Assembly (NCBI GenBank): GCA_948567375.1
Contig: OX419757.1
Coordinates: forward strand, 14,584,974 to 14,648,973
Direction: 5' to 3'
Source of the DNA: Lunularia cruciata
Lineage: Eukaryota > Streptophyta > Marchantiopsida > Lunulariales > Lunulariaceae
DNA length: 64,000 bases
The position numbers and the translations under genes were made by a program. Positions 23,300 to 36,074 of this stretch are shown here, in pieces. The notes below the pieces were generated by a model. That model was given only the letters and a program-made list of their open reading frames with translations, did no database searches and was not told the DNA's origin. Positions within the stretch are counted from its first letter, which is position 1. Each line of letters begins with the position of its first letter.

Positions 23300-23988
23300 A
23301 GCATATACATCCATAAATCCTTTTCAAGAAGACCATACAATCTCCTTTTCTTCAAATCACATTTCATTGCTATATTTGGAGATTTGAGAGGACAGCTAAC
23401 AACAAGCACAAAGAAAGATATATTGCCCTACAATTTGACCTAAGATAGATTGCACTCCACATGTCTTTCAGATAGCATCATACAAAACATTAAAACATAA
23501 GTTTGTATTGCTAAAAAGTACTATAAACCCACTATGTGCATACTAGCGTCTAATAGTACTTTGGTGGATTTGAGTTTTTACAAGTTATTGAGTTAGTGGT
23601 AGCTCTAGATTAATATGCCTTAAAAAAAAAGAGTTTCAATATTAATTGTTAGATATTCAATGAGACTTCCTGGTGAGTTTTAAGTTGAAAAATATTGGAG
23701 TGGTATCTCTAAACATCTATTATATAAACTAAATTGAGACATTTAAAAATAAATCATATTAGACTATATATCAGAATAAGGCACTTGTATTATCATATTA
23801 ACTTTGTAAACAACAAGATATGAAAATCCTATTAGCTTGACCAATTTAGGTAGTTTTGATAATTAAGACAAGTCATTAAGTCATAATTAAGGTAGGTAGA
23901 CTGACCTTGAAAGATATTATAAATTTTAATTGCAATAAATTTATAGAATCTTGGAGATATGCTTATATAGTTCTAAAGGAAGACATTT

Positions 23989-24193
23989 GATGCCAAAATC
24001 CAAATATATGTTCACATGTAAATAACCTTAGATACTTGTCCTTGAAAGCTCATAAATGTTCCTTCCATTATTGTGTTACTAAAAGCATATGATGCCAAAA
24101 ACCAAATATATGTTCACATGGGGTTTTAGCCTTAGATACTTGTCCTTGAAAGCTCATAGAGATTCCTTCCATATATTGTGTTACAAAAAGTAT
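23989..24193. repeat. Tandem duplication, two copies of about 102 bp
   Basis: Copies start at 23989 and 24091 with GATGCCAAAA; both contain CTTAGATACTTGTCCTTG and end near TTGTGTTAC. Divergence is visible but modest. No coding frame. Confidence 0.88.
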
Positions 24194-27100
24194 AGATTCT
24201 ATTGAGCTACAAAGGCTTTTACTACAGTAACTTTACTAGTGAGTGTGTAAGGAGTGACTTAAAAGAGGAAAGGTTTCCATTCTTTAATTGGAGCTCGGAG
24301 CATAGAGGGAGTGAGGAAAGTAAGGCTCTATGAGTACTACATGTGTTTAATAAGTAAAGAGAGAGATTTCCTACTTGATAACACCATTATTATTATTGTT
24401 GAGCTTGGAAGAACCTCAAGCTCTAAAAGATCCCTTTGCAAGTGTTAATGAAAGATGGCTTATGTTATTAATAGTGAAGGCTTTCCTTGTAAGCTATTTT
24501 GGGGGATTTTTGGCATAAGAAGGTGAGGTATTCAGGGCATTGTAAGAGAGACTTGGAGAATGAATGAGATACTTTTTTCAATTGTTATCTTTGATGGTGC
24601 TTGATAACACTTTTTCTTTCTTCTAGTACATAGTGCACACACAAACTATCACAATTAGATGTATCTACTTGGTGAGAGATATGCCTAACATTATTATATT
24701 TGCAATATGTAACATAATTGACCTATATATAGGGATTGGTTTAGGATCTCTTTTGGACCATAGAATGTTAGTCAATTAATCTTGATTAGCTTTATGAACC
24801 CAAATTATTGCTATAATTTTGATCATTTGAAAGTGGAAAAAGTTGTTTGCCATATGATTAAGACAATTTGATCAAATTCCCAAGTTTGTGTGCCTTTGAG
24901 AAATGCAAAGGTAGAACCAAATGTCCAAATATGAAAGATAAAATGATTTAATGTATTTATACTTCTTACAATTTGAGGATCAGATTCTGACCATATGATT
25001 CAATTTCATTCTAGTTGCAAATTGTGGGAGTCTCAATTAAATAATAATAGATATTCAAATATATATTATAAAAAATTAGTTAATTTATAGAAAAATTTGG
25101 TTGATGTGCATAAAGAAATTATTTTAGTTTCTACTTTCTTTCAACACATTTTTTGAAATTGCTAATTCATAAAGGATATTTAGTTCTTATTAAATTGTAT
25201 ACAATAAGTAGGAATCTCATTTGATTCTTTGCTATTTTTTATTTATACTTTATGATTATTCTATCTACTTTAGACATGTAGATGTGCAAAGGATATATAT
25301 TTTCTACTCCTAGTGGCAATATTTATTTCTGTTTCTCCAAATTTATTGCTCAATTATCTAGATTATTATCAAATTTGCCAATTTTTTCTTCTACTTTTTC
25401 TTATTCTTTGCAAGATTGCATTCAACAAGAAGATCCGATCTTGTGCATATGGCTTCATTTTATGCAAGGATGTTATACTTGCTTTGATACTTATGGACAA
25501 AGAGATATAAAATGGACTTGGAGCATTTTATCACATGGAAGGCAAACTCTTAAGAATGAAATTATCTATACAAGATTAATTCTAAGAGTACTGATGGCAA
25601 GGAATAATGATAGAGTTGTTGCTATTTGATGTTCTTGGCTATTGAAAGCAAAGCACTAATTTATACTAGTTGGATTACTTTTCAATGACCATCTAAACAT
25701 CTGAACAACAAAGGAGAAACAAGTAAGAAGAAATTCTTAAATAGTGTATGTATGTATGTATAAAAAAGTGCATCAGTTAAAAACAAGAGGAAGACAAATG
25801 TTGGAATGGTTGCACAACATCCAAATAAGAAGGTTTGTACTTTGCCTTAGGAAAGGTTGGCAATCCATCATTCATCATTGGTTTTGTTGTTATGCAGAAG
25901 ATATGATATTTCACCTTCTTAATTTAGTTAAATAATTTTTTGACATATGGTCAAAAAGGTTAAAATTTTGCGTTGTTGCTTGATGGAAAAGCCAAATTTG
26001 CACACCTTCCATTCTTCTAACTTGTCAATATCAAGAAACCAAGAAGTTATTGTAAATATACCTTCAAAATTTTTTGGCATCCTTGTTATCATATGAATAC
26101 AAAAGAAGTAAAAAAAATCTTTCATTTGTATTTTCCCATGAAATAATTTGCTATATGTTATATCATATATCTTTGTTAGCGACCAAGATCTTAGCTTGGT
26201 CATCAGAGCTTGATTGATCTTTGACTACTTAGTATAACAATACCTCCAATTCATCTTGGTAGAGTAATTTATTATTTAAAAATATTAAAAGAATTTGAGT
26301 TTTACTTTAATGTTGATTGCTAAATCATAAGGTAACATCTTTGGATTTCAACTTTTATATTTATTATTTGATGATTTTTGGTTTCAAATAATATTTGGTT
26401 CTTAATTTACTATCACTATTTTCATCTTCTATATAACAGATCTTATAAACTTTAAAATTCCTTATAACTCAATTCTTATAGTCAAAGTCATTATAGATAG
26501 ATAGTAGGGATCTTTAAAATGTACTATATCAACTAGGAAATCTCCAATTTATATAATTAAACTTCAAGAGAATTTTCTAGGTGTTATCATAAAAATGAAT
26601 CTAGTGAACTTCAAATATGTAAGAATGGTGCGATTTCTACACATCTTTTCAAAGTTGAAAATTAATCCATAGTCACTTAAAGCTCACATATTACTTTTGG
26701 TTTTGACTTAAGATAAACAACATGACAAAAAGAATGCAAGGTTGAATTGCAAGTTAAACTGTTATACCTATCAAGCTCTAAATAATATTTAATTACATAA
26801 ATATAAAATTCCAAATTAATAATATTTGAAATTTTGAGCAATTTGGAATTCATGCTTATGAATAAGACATCAAAAAATATGATGCAACCAAATCTACATA
26901 ATATTTTGTTGGTATGGAAGAGGTTTGATGTTTTTTGTTATCCTGAAAAAGCACATAAAATTATTCTTGGAACTTACATTATATCTTATGATAAAAATAT
27001 GTACCTATCCAACCATAATCTGTGCTCATATAAAGCAAAATGTTGAGGTTGAAAAATAAGAGATGATATTATGTATCCTCATCCAATAGTTCATTTGGAG

Positions 27101-29185
27101 AATGAATAAAATAAGGTAGTTGAGATTTTATCCATGGAAAATATGGAGCAAGATCTAGGTCATACATAACTTAACTATGTTGTTTCCAATCATATTCTTA
27201 CACTTATTTCTTGAGTAGGGATGTAGATCAAAACATTTCATCATGTGAAAGTATTTTTTTGAGGTTAGATGATTGTGCTTTACCAAATAATTAATTAACA
27301 TAATAATATTCATTAGCCAGCTTTATTACTTAAAGATGTGAATGATAATAAAAATATTATCCGTACTAGGCGCTTCAAGGTGAGTTGGAAGTTTAAGAAA
27401 GTACTTTCTATGCATTATACCACAAAGATAAGAAGGTGAGGAGTTAAAGGAATTACCAAAAATAACCATTGTCAACTCATATCTAGATAGTTATAAATTG
27501 AAGTTAAAAAGTAACAAATCTCTCTTCATATATCATGCATTATTGATACAAGAAATTGAGCCAAACTCTATATTTTTCTCCATGCTAAAGAACTACATTA
27601 CATTACATTCACTTAAGAGTGCTATGGGCATATATTTTGGTTAGTATGAGTGTTTTTTGCAATTAATCCTTAGCTTGTTTACATCTTACTATTTTATTCT
27701 TATAAATTTTTGAACCTTATATAATGCTTTTAAGAGAAAGAGACACAAAGAGTGAAGATTCATGTGGGATATTGACCACAAAAGAGTTCATGGAACATAA
27801 ACAAGAGTATCCAAAGCAAAACAAGCAATAAGGTAGAAGAGGTTATAAGCAGACCAGACCATCAGACTCAAATTTTGGACTAAGTTTGCAAAATAGATCA
27901 ACATATGTCATGAAATAACAAAGCTCAAATAAGGTTGTAGATTTTAGTTCTATATTTAGTATATTTTTGGACAACATGAGAAAAATTCAAAGCCTATTGC
28001 CACCTTCTAAAGATTAGATTAGGGTTATGAAATCATGTATATATTCTAAGGGATTTGGCAGAGTCCATGATCTATAATATTATTCATTAGTAAAAAGCCT
28101 TGAATTTCTAAAGAGTTACCATCTTATTATGGTTAAATTTCCTTAGATTCTTGATTGATTATTATGGTTAAGTACTTAAGTATATGAAAGGTAAGATTTT
28201 GATATTATGTTTAGTCAAAGTTCCTTTGATAGTTATGGTTACTTCTTTATTGTTTAAGAGTTCATTGGGAATAATATATATCTTAGTCTAAGATATATAG
28301 TTTTGTAACTTTTAAGTGTTTCTTGCATGTGACTCAATCCTCTTGCATATCATTCTTGTATGTTTCTTTTGCATGTACCCTTTTGCATGTTTCTTCCATG
28401 TCACTTCTTGTATGTTCACATAATCTAGTTACAATTTTCCTTAGACTCTTATTGTTGCTTTACTTCTAACTTTGATCGCTTCATTAAGCATATATACAAG
28501 ACTCCACTTAATGGATTCCAACTCTGATGATTTGACTATCCAAATAGCCCAATTTCTTCCACATACTCCTTCTATTTTCTATTTTTATATCTTCCTTTTC
28601 TATATTTGGGAATACACAAAGTGCCAAATTTGGAAGCATATGAACAACAAGTTGTATCTAGATCTACCATGGAATGTTTTTTCCATTTTTATTTCCAATT
28701 ACTCAAAAACTCTACCCCAATTGCCAAACTTCTTTCTATTGGATAGCAAAAAGGCAGCCTAACCTACCATCACAACACATACTCAAACTTTATTAGTTAT
28801 CAATTTCATCATTACCAAGGAGAAATACATATCACACCTAAAGAAAAGGAACCTAAGTGTAATGCTTGCACACTAATTCAAACTAACTAGGCATACAATC
28901 AAGCATAGAGAGGATCTAAATACAAAAAAATTAAACACAACTCTTTATGCTTTTGGTATATAAGTGCTTTAGAGCATCTTTGCTTTGTCCAGATGCTTTT
29001 TCCAACCTAGAATCTAAATAGAGTAAGTCTATGCCTTTTGATAATGTTGTATTGTGATAATAATCTCAAGGATTGGTATAAGCTAAAATTTTAAGTATAG
29101 TTAGAAATCAAAAATTAAAGAACTCACTAGGTATTATGCAAGATAAAATTTCCTATGATATATAACTCATCTTAATTTCACATAA

Positions 29186-29680
29186 TGTAACAATATTGAG
29201 TTTATCAACAAGCTAGTCAATACTAAAAAAATAGCAAATATGCCAAATTAGCTAAAAAATTATAATAATATTTTAGAATCATCTAAGAAACTACTTGGTA
29301 CTTTCCAAGTATTGGTAATATGCATGCCAAGTAGTGACTTTGAGGAGGAAGCTTCTTGGCTAGCTTAGCTTGCATGAAAAGTAAGTGAATTCTAGAAGGA
29401 AGTTTCTTGGGAAATTTCCCAACTAGTTTAACTTGCAAGTCACGTAGGTAGCTTCTAGAAGGAAGATTCTTGAGAAGCTTTCCGGTTAGCTTGGCTTGCA
29501 CTTTAAGAAACTGGCTTTTACAAAGCTTCGTGAGAAGCTTCTCAAGAGCCTTGTTTACTTCACTATAAAAACTAAAGTTCAAGCTCGTGTAGGCATTTGG
29601 AGTTTCCTTTGTTCAGATGTTCCAACATGATCTTCCACTTTGGTCTTCCATTCTTTTGTTTCTCTCCTTGGTCTTCTACA
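29186..29680 (+). repeat. 5' LTR of element D (495 bp)
   Basis: Begins TGTAACAATATTGAG and ends GGTCTTCTACA. A decayed primer site follows (TTGTATTAGAGCAAG against TTGGTATCAGAGCAAG). The GAAGCTTC units are mostly mutated (for example GAAGTTTC, GGAAATTTCC). Confidence 0.88.
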
Positions 29681-29947
29681 TTGTATTAGAGCAAGAATAA
29701 GATGGATAGAATTTATGGACCACCAAATCCATTTCTGCCAAACCATTAGGATTATTGTGTCCATGTACTACCTAAATATCATTTCATGCAATTCATCATC
29801 TCATGCTTTGGGCAATTTTTTTTGAATGCAATCACCTTGTCTGATGAACCCTTGGTACTTTCAATTGTAACTTATGGAGATTGGTGGACATGTTGCATCT
29901 CTGTGTTAACTTTGATAAATTGTAGATAGTTTGATAGAGAAGTAGCC

Positions 29948-30855
29948 ATGGCAGCAATGCCCAAAGTTATCATTGTCATGCGATAAAAAATCAAGCATAT
30001 TACTTGATTGCTGGAATAACAAGATCATCATCAACTAGAGCATGTAACAAGAGCACCATTTCAAGAAGTGGAAGAGCAAATCCAATTTTTGAAACCCAAG
30101 GTATTTGAAGGCAAGAACTTCCTAGGCACAATGAAGAATGTTGTATTTGATTGTAGACTTGTTTTACAACTACAAATCTTCAAGATAAGTGGAGATAGAT
30201 TCTCATGCCTTCAAGCCAATTGGATAGAGTGGCAAAACTATGGTGGCGATTCCAAGTGGAGCAAGCTAAATGGCAATTTGTTGTGCCAATCTTGACATGG
30301 AAATAATTCAAGAACATAATGATTAGGTGATTCCAAGCTATAAATGCCACAGAAGTCACAAGAGTTAGGTTAGTAGAATTGAAGCAAATTGGTTTTTATA
30401 AGAATCAAGATCACTCAACTTCCAGAACACCATAACAAAAATTCTAGATATATTAGAAGGTGAAAGTTTGGATCAATTTGTGAGGGGCTTGAAGTCACGC
30501 ACCAAATAAGAAGTGACCATTTTGAAGCCAGAATAATTGAAGGAAGCCATACAATTGATTGAGCATTTTGATTCCTTGGTTGTGACAACTTGGTGTTGAC
30601 CTTGACTTTCATAGAACCTACCCACACACTACACAAGGGTAGATGGGCCGCCACCCATAGAGATCAATTACATCCAAGAAAAACCACTTGGCCTTATAGA
30701 TAGGGAAAGATTACAATAAAATGGTGGTTGCTTTTATTGTTGTCAAATTGAGCATCACATTTTTGAATATCAAATCAATAATGGATGACCTCAATAAATC
30801 ACCCAAATAGAGTGTGTAGAGTGTGATGATCAAAGAAATAAGGAATCTTAATAAG
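29948..30855 (+). pseudogene. gag of element D (decayed)
   Basis: Starts MAAMPKVIIVM at 29948, aligned with MAAIPDVILAM of C gag. It is recognisable by VEEQIQFLKPKVFEGKN near 30070 and LVVTTW near 30580. Multiple stops and shifts. The slippery heptamer and stem of B and C are not preserved here (the region reads CAAAGAAAT near 30832). Confidence 0.82.
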
Positions 30856-30869
30856 TGAACTTGAGCTAC

Positions 30870-31442
30870 CTATTAGAAACTTGATTAGTTCTATAGGACT
30901 GAATGCTTGACCTATGGAAGTTTGACTTCACTTGCAAGGTATAATATCTGATCATGGTTGTAGGATTTTGGTTGATTTTGGAAGTTCAAAGAATTGCATA
31001 TCCATGCAATTAGCAAGGGAAGTAAGCATTCCTATCAAACCAAAATTTGGAAGTAAATTAATGATGGTAGATGGTAGAAAGGGTTGTGAATTCCATACTT
31101 CACATCTTGTTATATTCAAGATTGGGAAAGAGTATTTGTAGTGTATGAGTTTTGAAGTGACACCTCTACACTATGATGTCATTTTAGGTTTACCTTGGGT
31201 TGGATGTTATAAGTTTCAATTTGATTGGACTCAACAACAAATATAAATATAACACAAGGTGAAAATTACCAATTAGATTATCAGGCACCTTTAAGTAAGA
31301 CACCTAAGAATAGTCAGTCCCAAGATGAGAAGTTTGTAAGTAAAGCATCCATAGAGCAACCTTTGGAAGAAAATAAGCCTATTTTTATGGTGTAGATCAA
31401 AAAAATTTCACATGGAGAATCTGAGGATGGCTGGAAGCCTCA
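30870..31442 (+). pseudogene. protease and linker of element D
   Basis: Protease with [17 protein letters not shown] at about 30960-31015. The active-site Ser of DSG is Phe, as in C. The linker with SQDEKFVSKASIEQPLEE follows, and the sequence breaks at CCTCA (31438-31442), where the family II LTR begins. Confidence 0.83.
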
Positions 31443-32003
31443 TGTAATACTCAGAGGACAAGAGAAGAGAGAAAATACAAATGTCGCACTCAACCATCCG
31501 ATGTACTAAAGGAGCAACTTCTTTATTATATAGACAAAGAGGATCTCCTCTAAGGAAGCTCCACCATAGGATTAAGCACATAGATCTGTGACATGTCAGC
31601 AAACTCCACCCTTGGATTACTTAATTGGATGGGTAACATGTTGGTACTGATCATATCTGGTCGGTCAAACAAGCTTTGACCAAAGGGGATCTTTTAGGAA
31701 ATCTTATTGTAGGAATCTCAAAATCACGTGGGTGAGGTATCATTAGAAAGCTCTCAATAAGACAAACGAGGGAGGAAGAGAAGGCCAGCTATTACTCCAT
31801 TGGGGGGAGACCTGGACATTTTGAGGACTAATTCATCCATTTAGGCCTCCAAAATTGCCTTCAAAGATTTCAGGCATATTTTGGTTCCTACTCTCTTAGT
31901 AGAAGTCTCCTTTGGGTGATACCTCTTTCTGATCTATTTAGTCCATCATATGTAACATCCTTCTAGATATTATCAAACCAATTCTCACCTTTAAATATGT
32001 CTA

Positions 32004-32426
32004 TGTAAAAGACCGAAACCGAGGAGAGAAATAGGAGAATGGAAATTCACATTGGGACACTTGAATGAGAGAAAACTCCGAATGCCTCGCATGAGCTTTG
32101 GCCTTGGTATTTATAGGTATCATACAAGTCCCTTGAAGCTTCTCAAGAAGCTTCCTTGAGCCGCTTTCTTGGAGTGCAAGCCAAGTTAACTAGGAAGCTT
32201 CTCAAGAAGCTTCCTTCTAGAAGCCGCCTACTTGGCGTGCAAGCTAAGCTAGTTAGAAGCTTCTAGAAGCTTCCTTCTAGAAGCTACCTGCTTAGGGCGC
32301 AAGTTAACTAGTTAGGAAGCTTCCTAAGAAGCTTCTTAGATGCTTCTAGAATATTCTAGGCTATTTTGTCTTATTCTCTACTTCGTAAGCTCAACTAACT
32401 TCGTCACTAAACTCCATATTGTTACA
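32004..32426 (-). repeat. 3' LTR of element C
   Basis: TGTAACAATATGG...GGTCTTTTACA on the minus strand. It contains the TATA sequence (minus CTATAAATACC near 32107-32117) and the GAAGCTTC array with the perfect 18-mer at 32256-32273. A purine tract (minus GCGGGGAAATA) lies just outside at about 32427-32440. The pol frame reads through this tract and ends inside the LTR at 32391. Confidence 0.96.
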
Positions 32427-35400
32427 TATTTCCCCGCCGCTAGTTGGTGACGTCCTCGTCGCCAGTGAAGCTTCGAATTCCTTGATGGCCATCTGTGCAT
32501 TCTGGAGGTGAGAAAGAGGTTCCCATGTAGCATCATGAAGGGGATACCCTTTCCAAAGGACCTTGTACTCCGTATGTTGGTGACGGCCTCGTTGAATATG
32601 GCGACGCGCAAGGATACGGTCAACTTCGTACTCCTCATGATCATTGATAGGGACAGGAAGAGGGGGAGGTTGGACTCGAGAGGAAAAGGAAGAAGGGTTA
32701 GGAACAAAGGGTTTCAACTTGGAAATATGAAAGACAGGATGGATACGCACGTGACAAGGTAAGGCAAGACGATAAGCAACAGGAGAGATAATGTGAGTGA
32801 TATCAAAGGGTCCTATCCAATTAGGAGCAAGTTTACGAACTTGGGTATCAAGTGGGAGAGGGAGGTTACTAGAGGATAGCATGACTTTATCACCAACTTC
32901 AAAGGTGAGATCATGACGATGATGGTCTGCATATTGTTTTTGGCGATTCTGAGCAACAAGGAGGTGAGATTTGGCTTGTTGGAGAGATTGGGATATAGTG
33001 GTCAAGAATGTAGAAGTATGAGGAACCTGAGAGGGAGGGGGAGCAAGAAGAGAATCTGGAACAAGCGGATCTTGGCCAAAATTGAGAAAGAAGGGAGAAA
33101 ATCCAGTGCTTGCCTGTTTGGAATTGTTGTAGGCAAATTCTGCAGCTGCAAGACATTCATCCCAGTTGGTATGGTGGACATTGACAAAGGCCCGCAACAT
33201 ATCCTCCAATGTTCGATTGGCGCGTTTGGTTTGTCCATCAGTTTGAGGATGATAGGCCGTGGACAAAGCAAGCTTGGTGCCAAGTATCTGGAAGAGTGCT
33301 TGCCAAAACTTCTCGGTAAATCGAGGATCACGGTCGGAGATGAGTACACGTGGCATCCCATGATGCTTGAAGACATTGTCGAAGTAGATTTGTGCTAAGG
33401 TTGGAGCATCCACGGTATCACAGGTTGGTGCCAAGTGGATTTGCTTACTAAGCTTATCCACAAACACCACAATTGCCGTGTGTCCTTGTTTTGTCTTTGG
33501 CAAGGATGTGATGAGATCCAAGCTCACATGCTCCCATCGAGCAGATGGAATAGCGAGTGGTTGAAGGAGTCCACTCGGCTTCTGGTTGTTGGCCTTGTTC
33601 CGTTGGCAACTCTCACATGATCGGACAAAGTCTCGAACATCTCGTGTCATGTTGGGCCACCACCATTGGCGTTGGAGGGTGCCCAAGGTCTTGTCCACTC
33701 CCATGTGACCAGCTATTGGTAAATCATGGGCTTCTTGAAGGCGCACAAGTCGAAGATCACCTTTGGTTGGAACATAGATCTGGTCTGCATGGAATAAAAG
33801 GCCTTCCTTGAAGGAGAAGGTGTTGTACTCCTTGTCGCGTGCTGTTAGACGACCGTGTACCATTTGGAAGAAGGGATCTTGCTGTAGGGCTAACCAAAAC
33901 TCGTTATGAATCTTGGGATCAATTGACACCGTTGTAATTGCTGCCGTGATGAGAGGAAGAGACTTCAAATCAGGTCGTCGTGATAGAGCATCAGGGATGA
34001 CATGGAACCGACCTGGTTTGTACTCAAGTTTGATGTCGAACAATTGGAGTTGCTCTTCCCATCGATGATGTCGACTCTTCATGTGCTCTAGGTGTAAGGT
34101 CTGCAACAATGGCTTGTGATCAGTTCGCATGATCACTTGTTTCCCCAAGAGATAATGCCTCCATACCTTGGTGGCATATACCATTGCAAGTTGTTCCCGA
34201 TCCCGAGCAGAGTAATTTCTTTCCGCTGTATTTAGTCGGCGAGACACAAAGGCAATTGGATGTAGTCCATCTGGAAATTCTTGTTGCAACACAGCTCCAA
34301 TTGCAAAGTTAGAAGCATCAAAATCAACCACACAAGGTAGTTGAGGATCATATGGTTGAAGAATAGGTCTTGAAGACACCATATGCTTTAACTTCTGGAA
34401 TGCTTCTTCATGCTTGGTGGTCCACTGGAAGCTCGAGTTCTTTCCCAAGAGGTCAGTCAATGGTGCAGCCACGTGAGCATAATAGTGGATGAACCGTCGA
34501 TAAAAACTGGCCAGTCCATTGAATGCTCGTACTTCTGTAGCATCCTTTGAGGTAGGCCAATCAGTAATGGCCTTGATCTTCTCTTCTTCCATCTTGATCC
34601 CCTCTGATGAGATCTTATGACCCAAGAAGGTAACCTCCTTCTGCCAAAAAGCACACTTTGACTTCTTGCAGTAAAATTTCCACTGTCGTAGTCGTCTTAG
34701 GACTTCTCGCACATGATTCACATGTTCTGCGTGTGTCCTGCTATAGATTAAGATATCATCTAAGAACACCACCACGGACCAATCTAATAGTCCCTCCAAC
34801 ACTCGATGCATCTGATCCATGAAGACTGCTGGAGCATTAGTGAGTCCAAAAGGTAGAACTCTCCACTCAAAATGTCCATACCTTGTGCGAAAAGCAGTCT
34901 TTTGCACGTCCTCTCCTTCAATAGGAATTTGCCAATAGCCGCTACGAAGATCCAGCTTGGAAAAGTAGCGTGCTCCACTTAGTTGATCAAGCAGGTCATC
35001 GATCCGAGGCAAGGGATATGCATTCTTCACGGTTTGCTTATTGAGTCCATGGTAATCAATACAGAAACAAAGTCCTCCATCCTTCTTTGGAACAAATAGT
35101 ACCGGTGCTCCCCACGGAGAGGTACTATGTCGTATGAAATCCTTCTCCAACAACTCTGTAAGTGTTGTTCGCAACTCCTCCAACTCCTTTGGTGAGAGCC
35201 GATAGATTGGTCTACTCACTGGAGTACTCCCTGGCAATAACTCGATCTTGAAGGGCATACCTCGATCGGAGGGTAATCCCTTTGGCAGATCATCCGGAAA
35301 CACATCTGCAAACTCCTGAACTATCCGATCAACCATTGCTTGATGCGGCACTTGGCCCTCCTCAGATTGTTCTTGTGCAATCGGCTTGATCCACACCGCG

Positions 35401-36068
35401 AATACAGACTTATCGTCCTCCAAAGCTTGCTCTATGGCTGCTTCATTCACAAACTTCCCTTCTAGGGACTCATCTCTCTTCCAAGCTTGCTCCATGGTTG
35501 CCTTCCTGGCAAACTTCCCATCTTGGGACTCATCTCCCTTCCAGATTCGCTCTATGGCTACCTTCTCGACAAACTTCCCATCTTGGGACTGACTATTCTT
35601 AGGTGTCTTACTCAGAGGTGCCAGACAACCTAATCGGAAATTCCTACCTTGGTGTTGTACTTGAATTTGGTGTCGGGTCCAATCAAATTGAACCTTATGA
35701 CATTCAAGCCAAGGTAGACCTAGAATGATATCATAATGTAGAGGTGCCACTACGAACCTCATACACTCCAAATACTCCTTCCCAATCTTGAAGGTAACAG
35801 GATGCAAGGTGCGGAATGCAGAACCCTTTCTACCATCCGCCATCATCAAACTACTTCCAATCACTGGCCTGATAGGAATACCCAATTCCTTTGCCACTTG
35901 CATAGACATGCAATTCTCTGAACTTCCAAAATCAACCAAAATTCTACAACCCCGATTAGATATCATACCTTGCAAGTGAAGCAAACTTGCATAGGTCGAG
36001 CCTTCAATCCCATTGGAACTAATCAAGCTCCCAGTAGGCGGCTCGAAATCTCCTACTGGGATTCCTCG
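32391..36068 (-). CDS. pol polyprotein of element C (PR-RT-RH-IN-chromodomain)
   Basis: Uninterrupted frame with no ATG near its start; it is open upstream to the candidate frameshift site ([10 protein letters not shown]), so it is probably made as Gag-Pol. Order: aspartic protease ([13 protein letters not shown], about 35920-35960); a linker with three SQDGKF/SLEGKF-type repeats (about 35430-35600); RT (about 35280-34730) with [10 protein letters not shown] and catalytic [11 protein letters not shown]; RNase H with [11 protein letters not shown]; integrase with the HHCC finger, [21 protein letters not shown] and [11 protein letters not shown] (Lys AAA at 33225-33227 where Glu is expected); and a chromodomain (YEVDRIL...[17 protein letters not shown], about 32600-32480). 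The last 12 codons lie in the 3' LTR. Confidence 0.93.
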   Translation of the reverse strand, partial: RGIPVGDFEPPTGSLISSNGIEGSTYASLLHLQGMISNRGCRILVDFGSSENCMSMQVAKELGIPIRPVIGSSLMMADGRKGSAFRTLHPVTFKIGKEYLECMRFVVAPLHYDIILGLPWLECHKVQFDWTRHQIQVQHQGRNFRLGCLAPLSKTPKNSQSQDGKFVEKVAIERIWKGDESQDGKFARKATMEQAWKRDESLEGKFVNEAAIEQALEDDKSVFAVWIKPIAQEQSEEGQVPHQAMVDRIVQEFADVFPDDLPKGLPSDRGMPFKIELLPGSTPVSRPIYRLSPKELEELRTTLTELLEKDFIRHSTSPWGAPVLFVPKKDGGLCFCIDYHGLNKQTVKNAYPLPRIDDLLDQLSGARYFSKLDLRSGYWQIPIEGEDVQKTAFRTRYGHFEWRVLPFGLTNAPAVFMDQMHRVLEGLLDWSVVVFLDDILIYSRTHAEHVNHVREVLRRLRQWKFYCKKSKCAFWQKEVTFLGHKISSEGIKMEEEKIKAITDWPTSKDATEVRAFNGLASFYRRFIHYYAHVAAPLTDLLGKNSSFQWTTKHEEAFQKLKHMVSSRPILQPYDPQLPCVVDFDASNFAIGAVLQQEFPDGLHPIAFVSRRLNTAERNYSARDREQLAMVYATKVWRHYLLGKQVIMRTDHKPLLQTLHLEHMKSRHHRWEEQLQLFDIKLEYKPGRFHVIPDALSRRPDLKSLPLITAAITTVSIDPKIHNEFWLALQQDPFFQMVHGRLTARDKEYNTFSFKEGLLFHADQIYVPTKGDLRLVRLQEAHDLPIAGHMGVDKTLGTLQRQWWWPNMTRDVRDFVRSCESCQRNKANNQKPSGLLQPLAIPSARWEHVSLDLITSLPKTKQGHTAIVVFVDKLSKQIHLAPTCDTVDAPTLAQIYFDNVFKHHGMPRVLISDRDPRFTEKFWQALFQILGTKLALSTAYHPQTDGQTKRANRTLEDMLRAFVNVHHTNWDECLAAAEFAYNNSKQASTGFSPFFLNFGQDPLVPDSLLAPPPSQVPHTSTFLTTISQSLQQAKSHLLVAQNRQKQYADHHRHDLTFEVGDKVMLSSSNLPLPLDTQVRKLAPNWIGPFDITHIISPVAYRLALPCHVRIHPVFHISKLKPFVPNPSSFSSRVQPPPLPVPINDHEEYEVDRILARRHIQRGRHQHTEYKVLWKGYPLHDATWEPLSHLQNAQMAIKEFEASLATRTSPTSGGEICNNMEFSDEVS

Positions 36069-36074
36069 TTTCCC
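35996..36074 (-). promoter_or_regulatory. Candidate programmed -1 frameshift signal (slippery heptamer plus pseudoknot)
   Basis: Minus strand: heptamer GGGAAAC at 36068-36074, phased CC-G GGA AAC in the gag frame. The spacer is 7 nt (36061-36067). Stem 1 is CCCAGTAGG (36052-36060) with CCTACTGGG (36030-36038), 9 of 9 pairs. Loop 1 is 5 nt. Stem 2 is TCGAGCC (36040-36046) with GGCTCGA (35996-36002), 7 of 7 pairs. The gag stop TAG is at 36053-36055, inside stem 1. Slipping back one base enters pol exactly. The same heptamer drives -1 frameshifting in the Ty3/gypsy-derived mammalian gene PEG10. Sequence and phase are seen; activity is inferred. Confidence 0.75.

Larger units (their letters stand above)
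18111..29185. other. AT-rich intergenic stretch, no gene recognised
   Basis: About 11 kb, strongly AT-rich and CpG-poor. The longest open frames (for example 25282-25629, 115 codons, and 22502-22846) have Phe/Ile/Tyr-rich translations without any motif I recognise and look like chance frames. Visible structure is limited to a three-copy tandem repeat (19915-20320), a TA run (23244-23295), a two-copy tandem duplication (23989-24193), and a cluster of TTGCATGT-like words at 28320-28420. No LTR ends, transposase motifs or tRNA-like cloverleaf were noticed. Confidence 0.6.

Noticed and set aside
23206..23409. ORF with a Tyr-Ile repeat
   Set aside because: It is the translation of the TA microsatellite.
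25282..25629. 115-codon ORF in the AT-rich region
   Set aside because: Overlaps other frames, has AT-driven residue composition and no recognisable motif. Treated as chance.
28320..28420. Cluster of TTGCATGT words resembling RY seed-gene elements
   Set aside because: No gene downstream; probably a degenerate simple repeat.
35386..35592. Plus-strand ORF with Ser-Lys-Ala-Cys-Ser-Met repeats
   Set aside because: Antisense shadow of the triplicated linker in pol of C on the minus strand.
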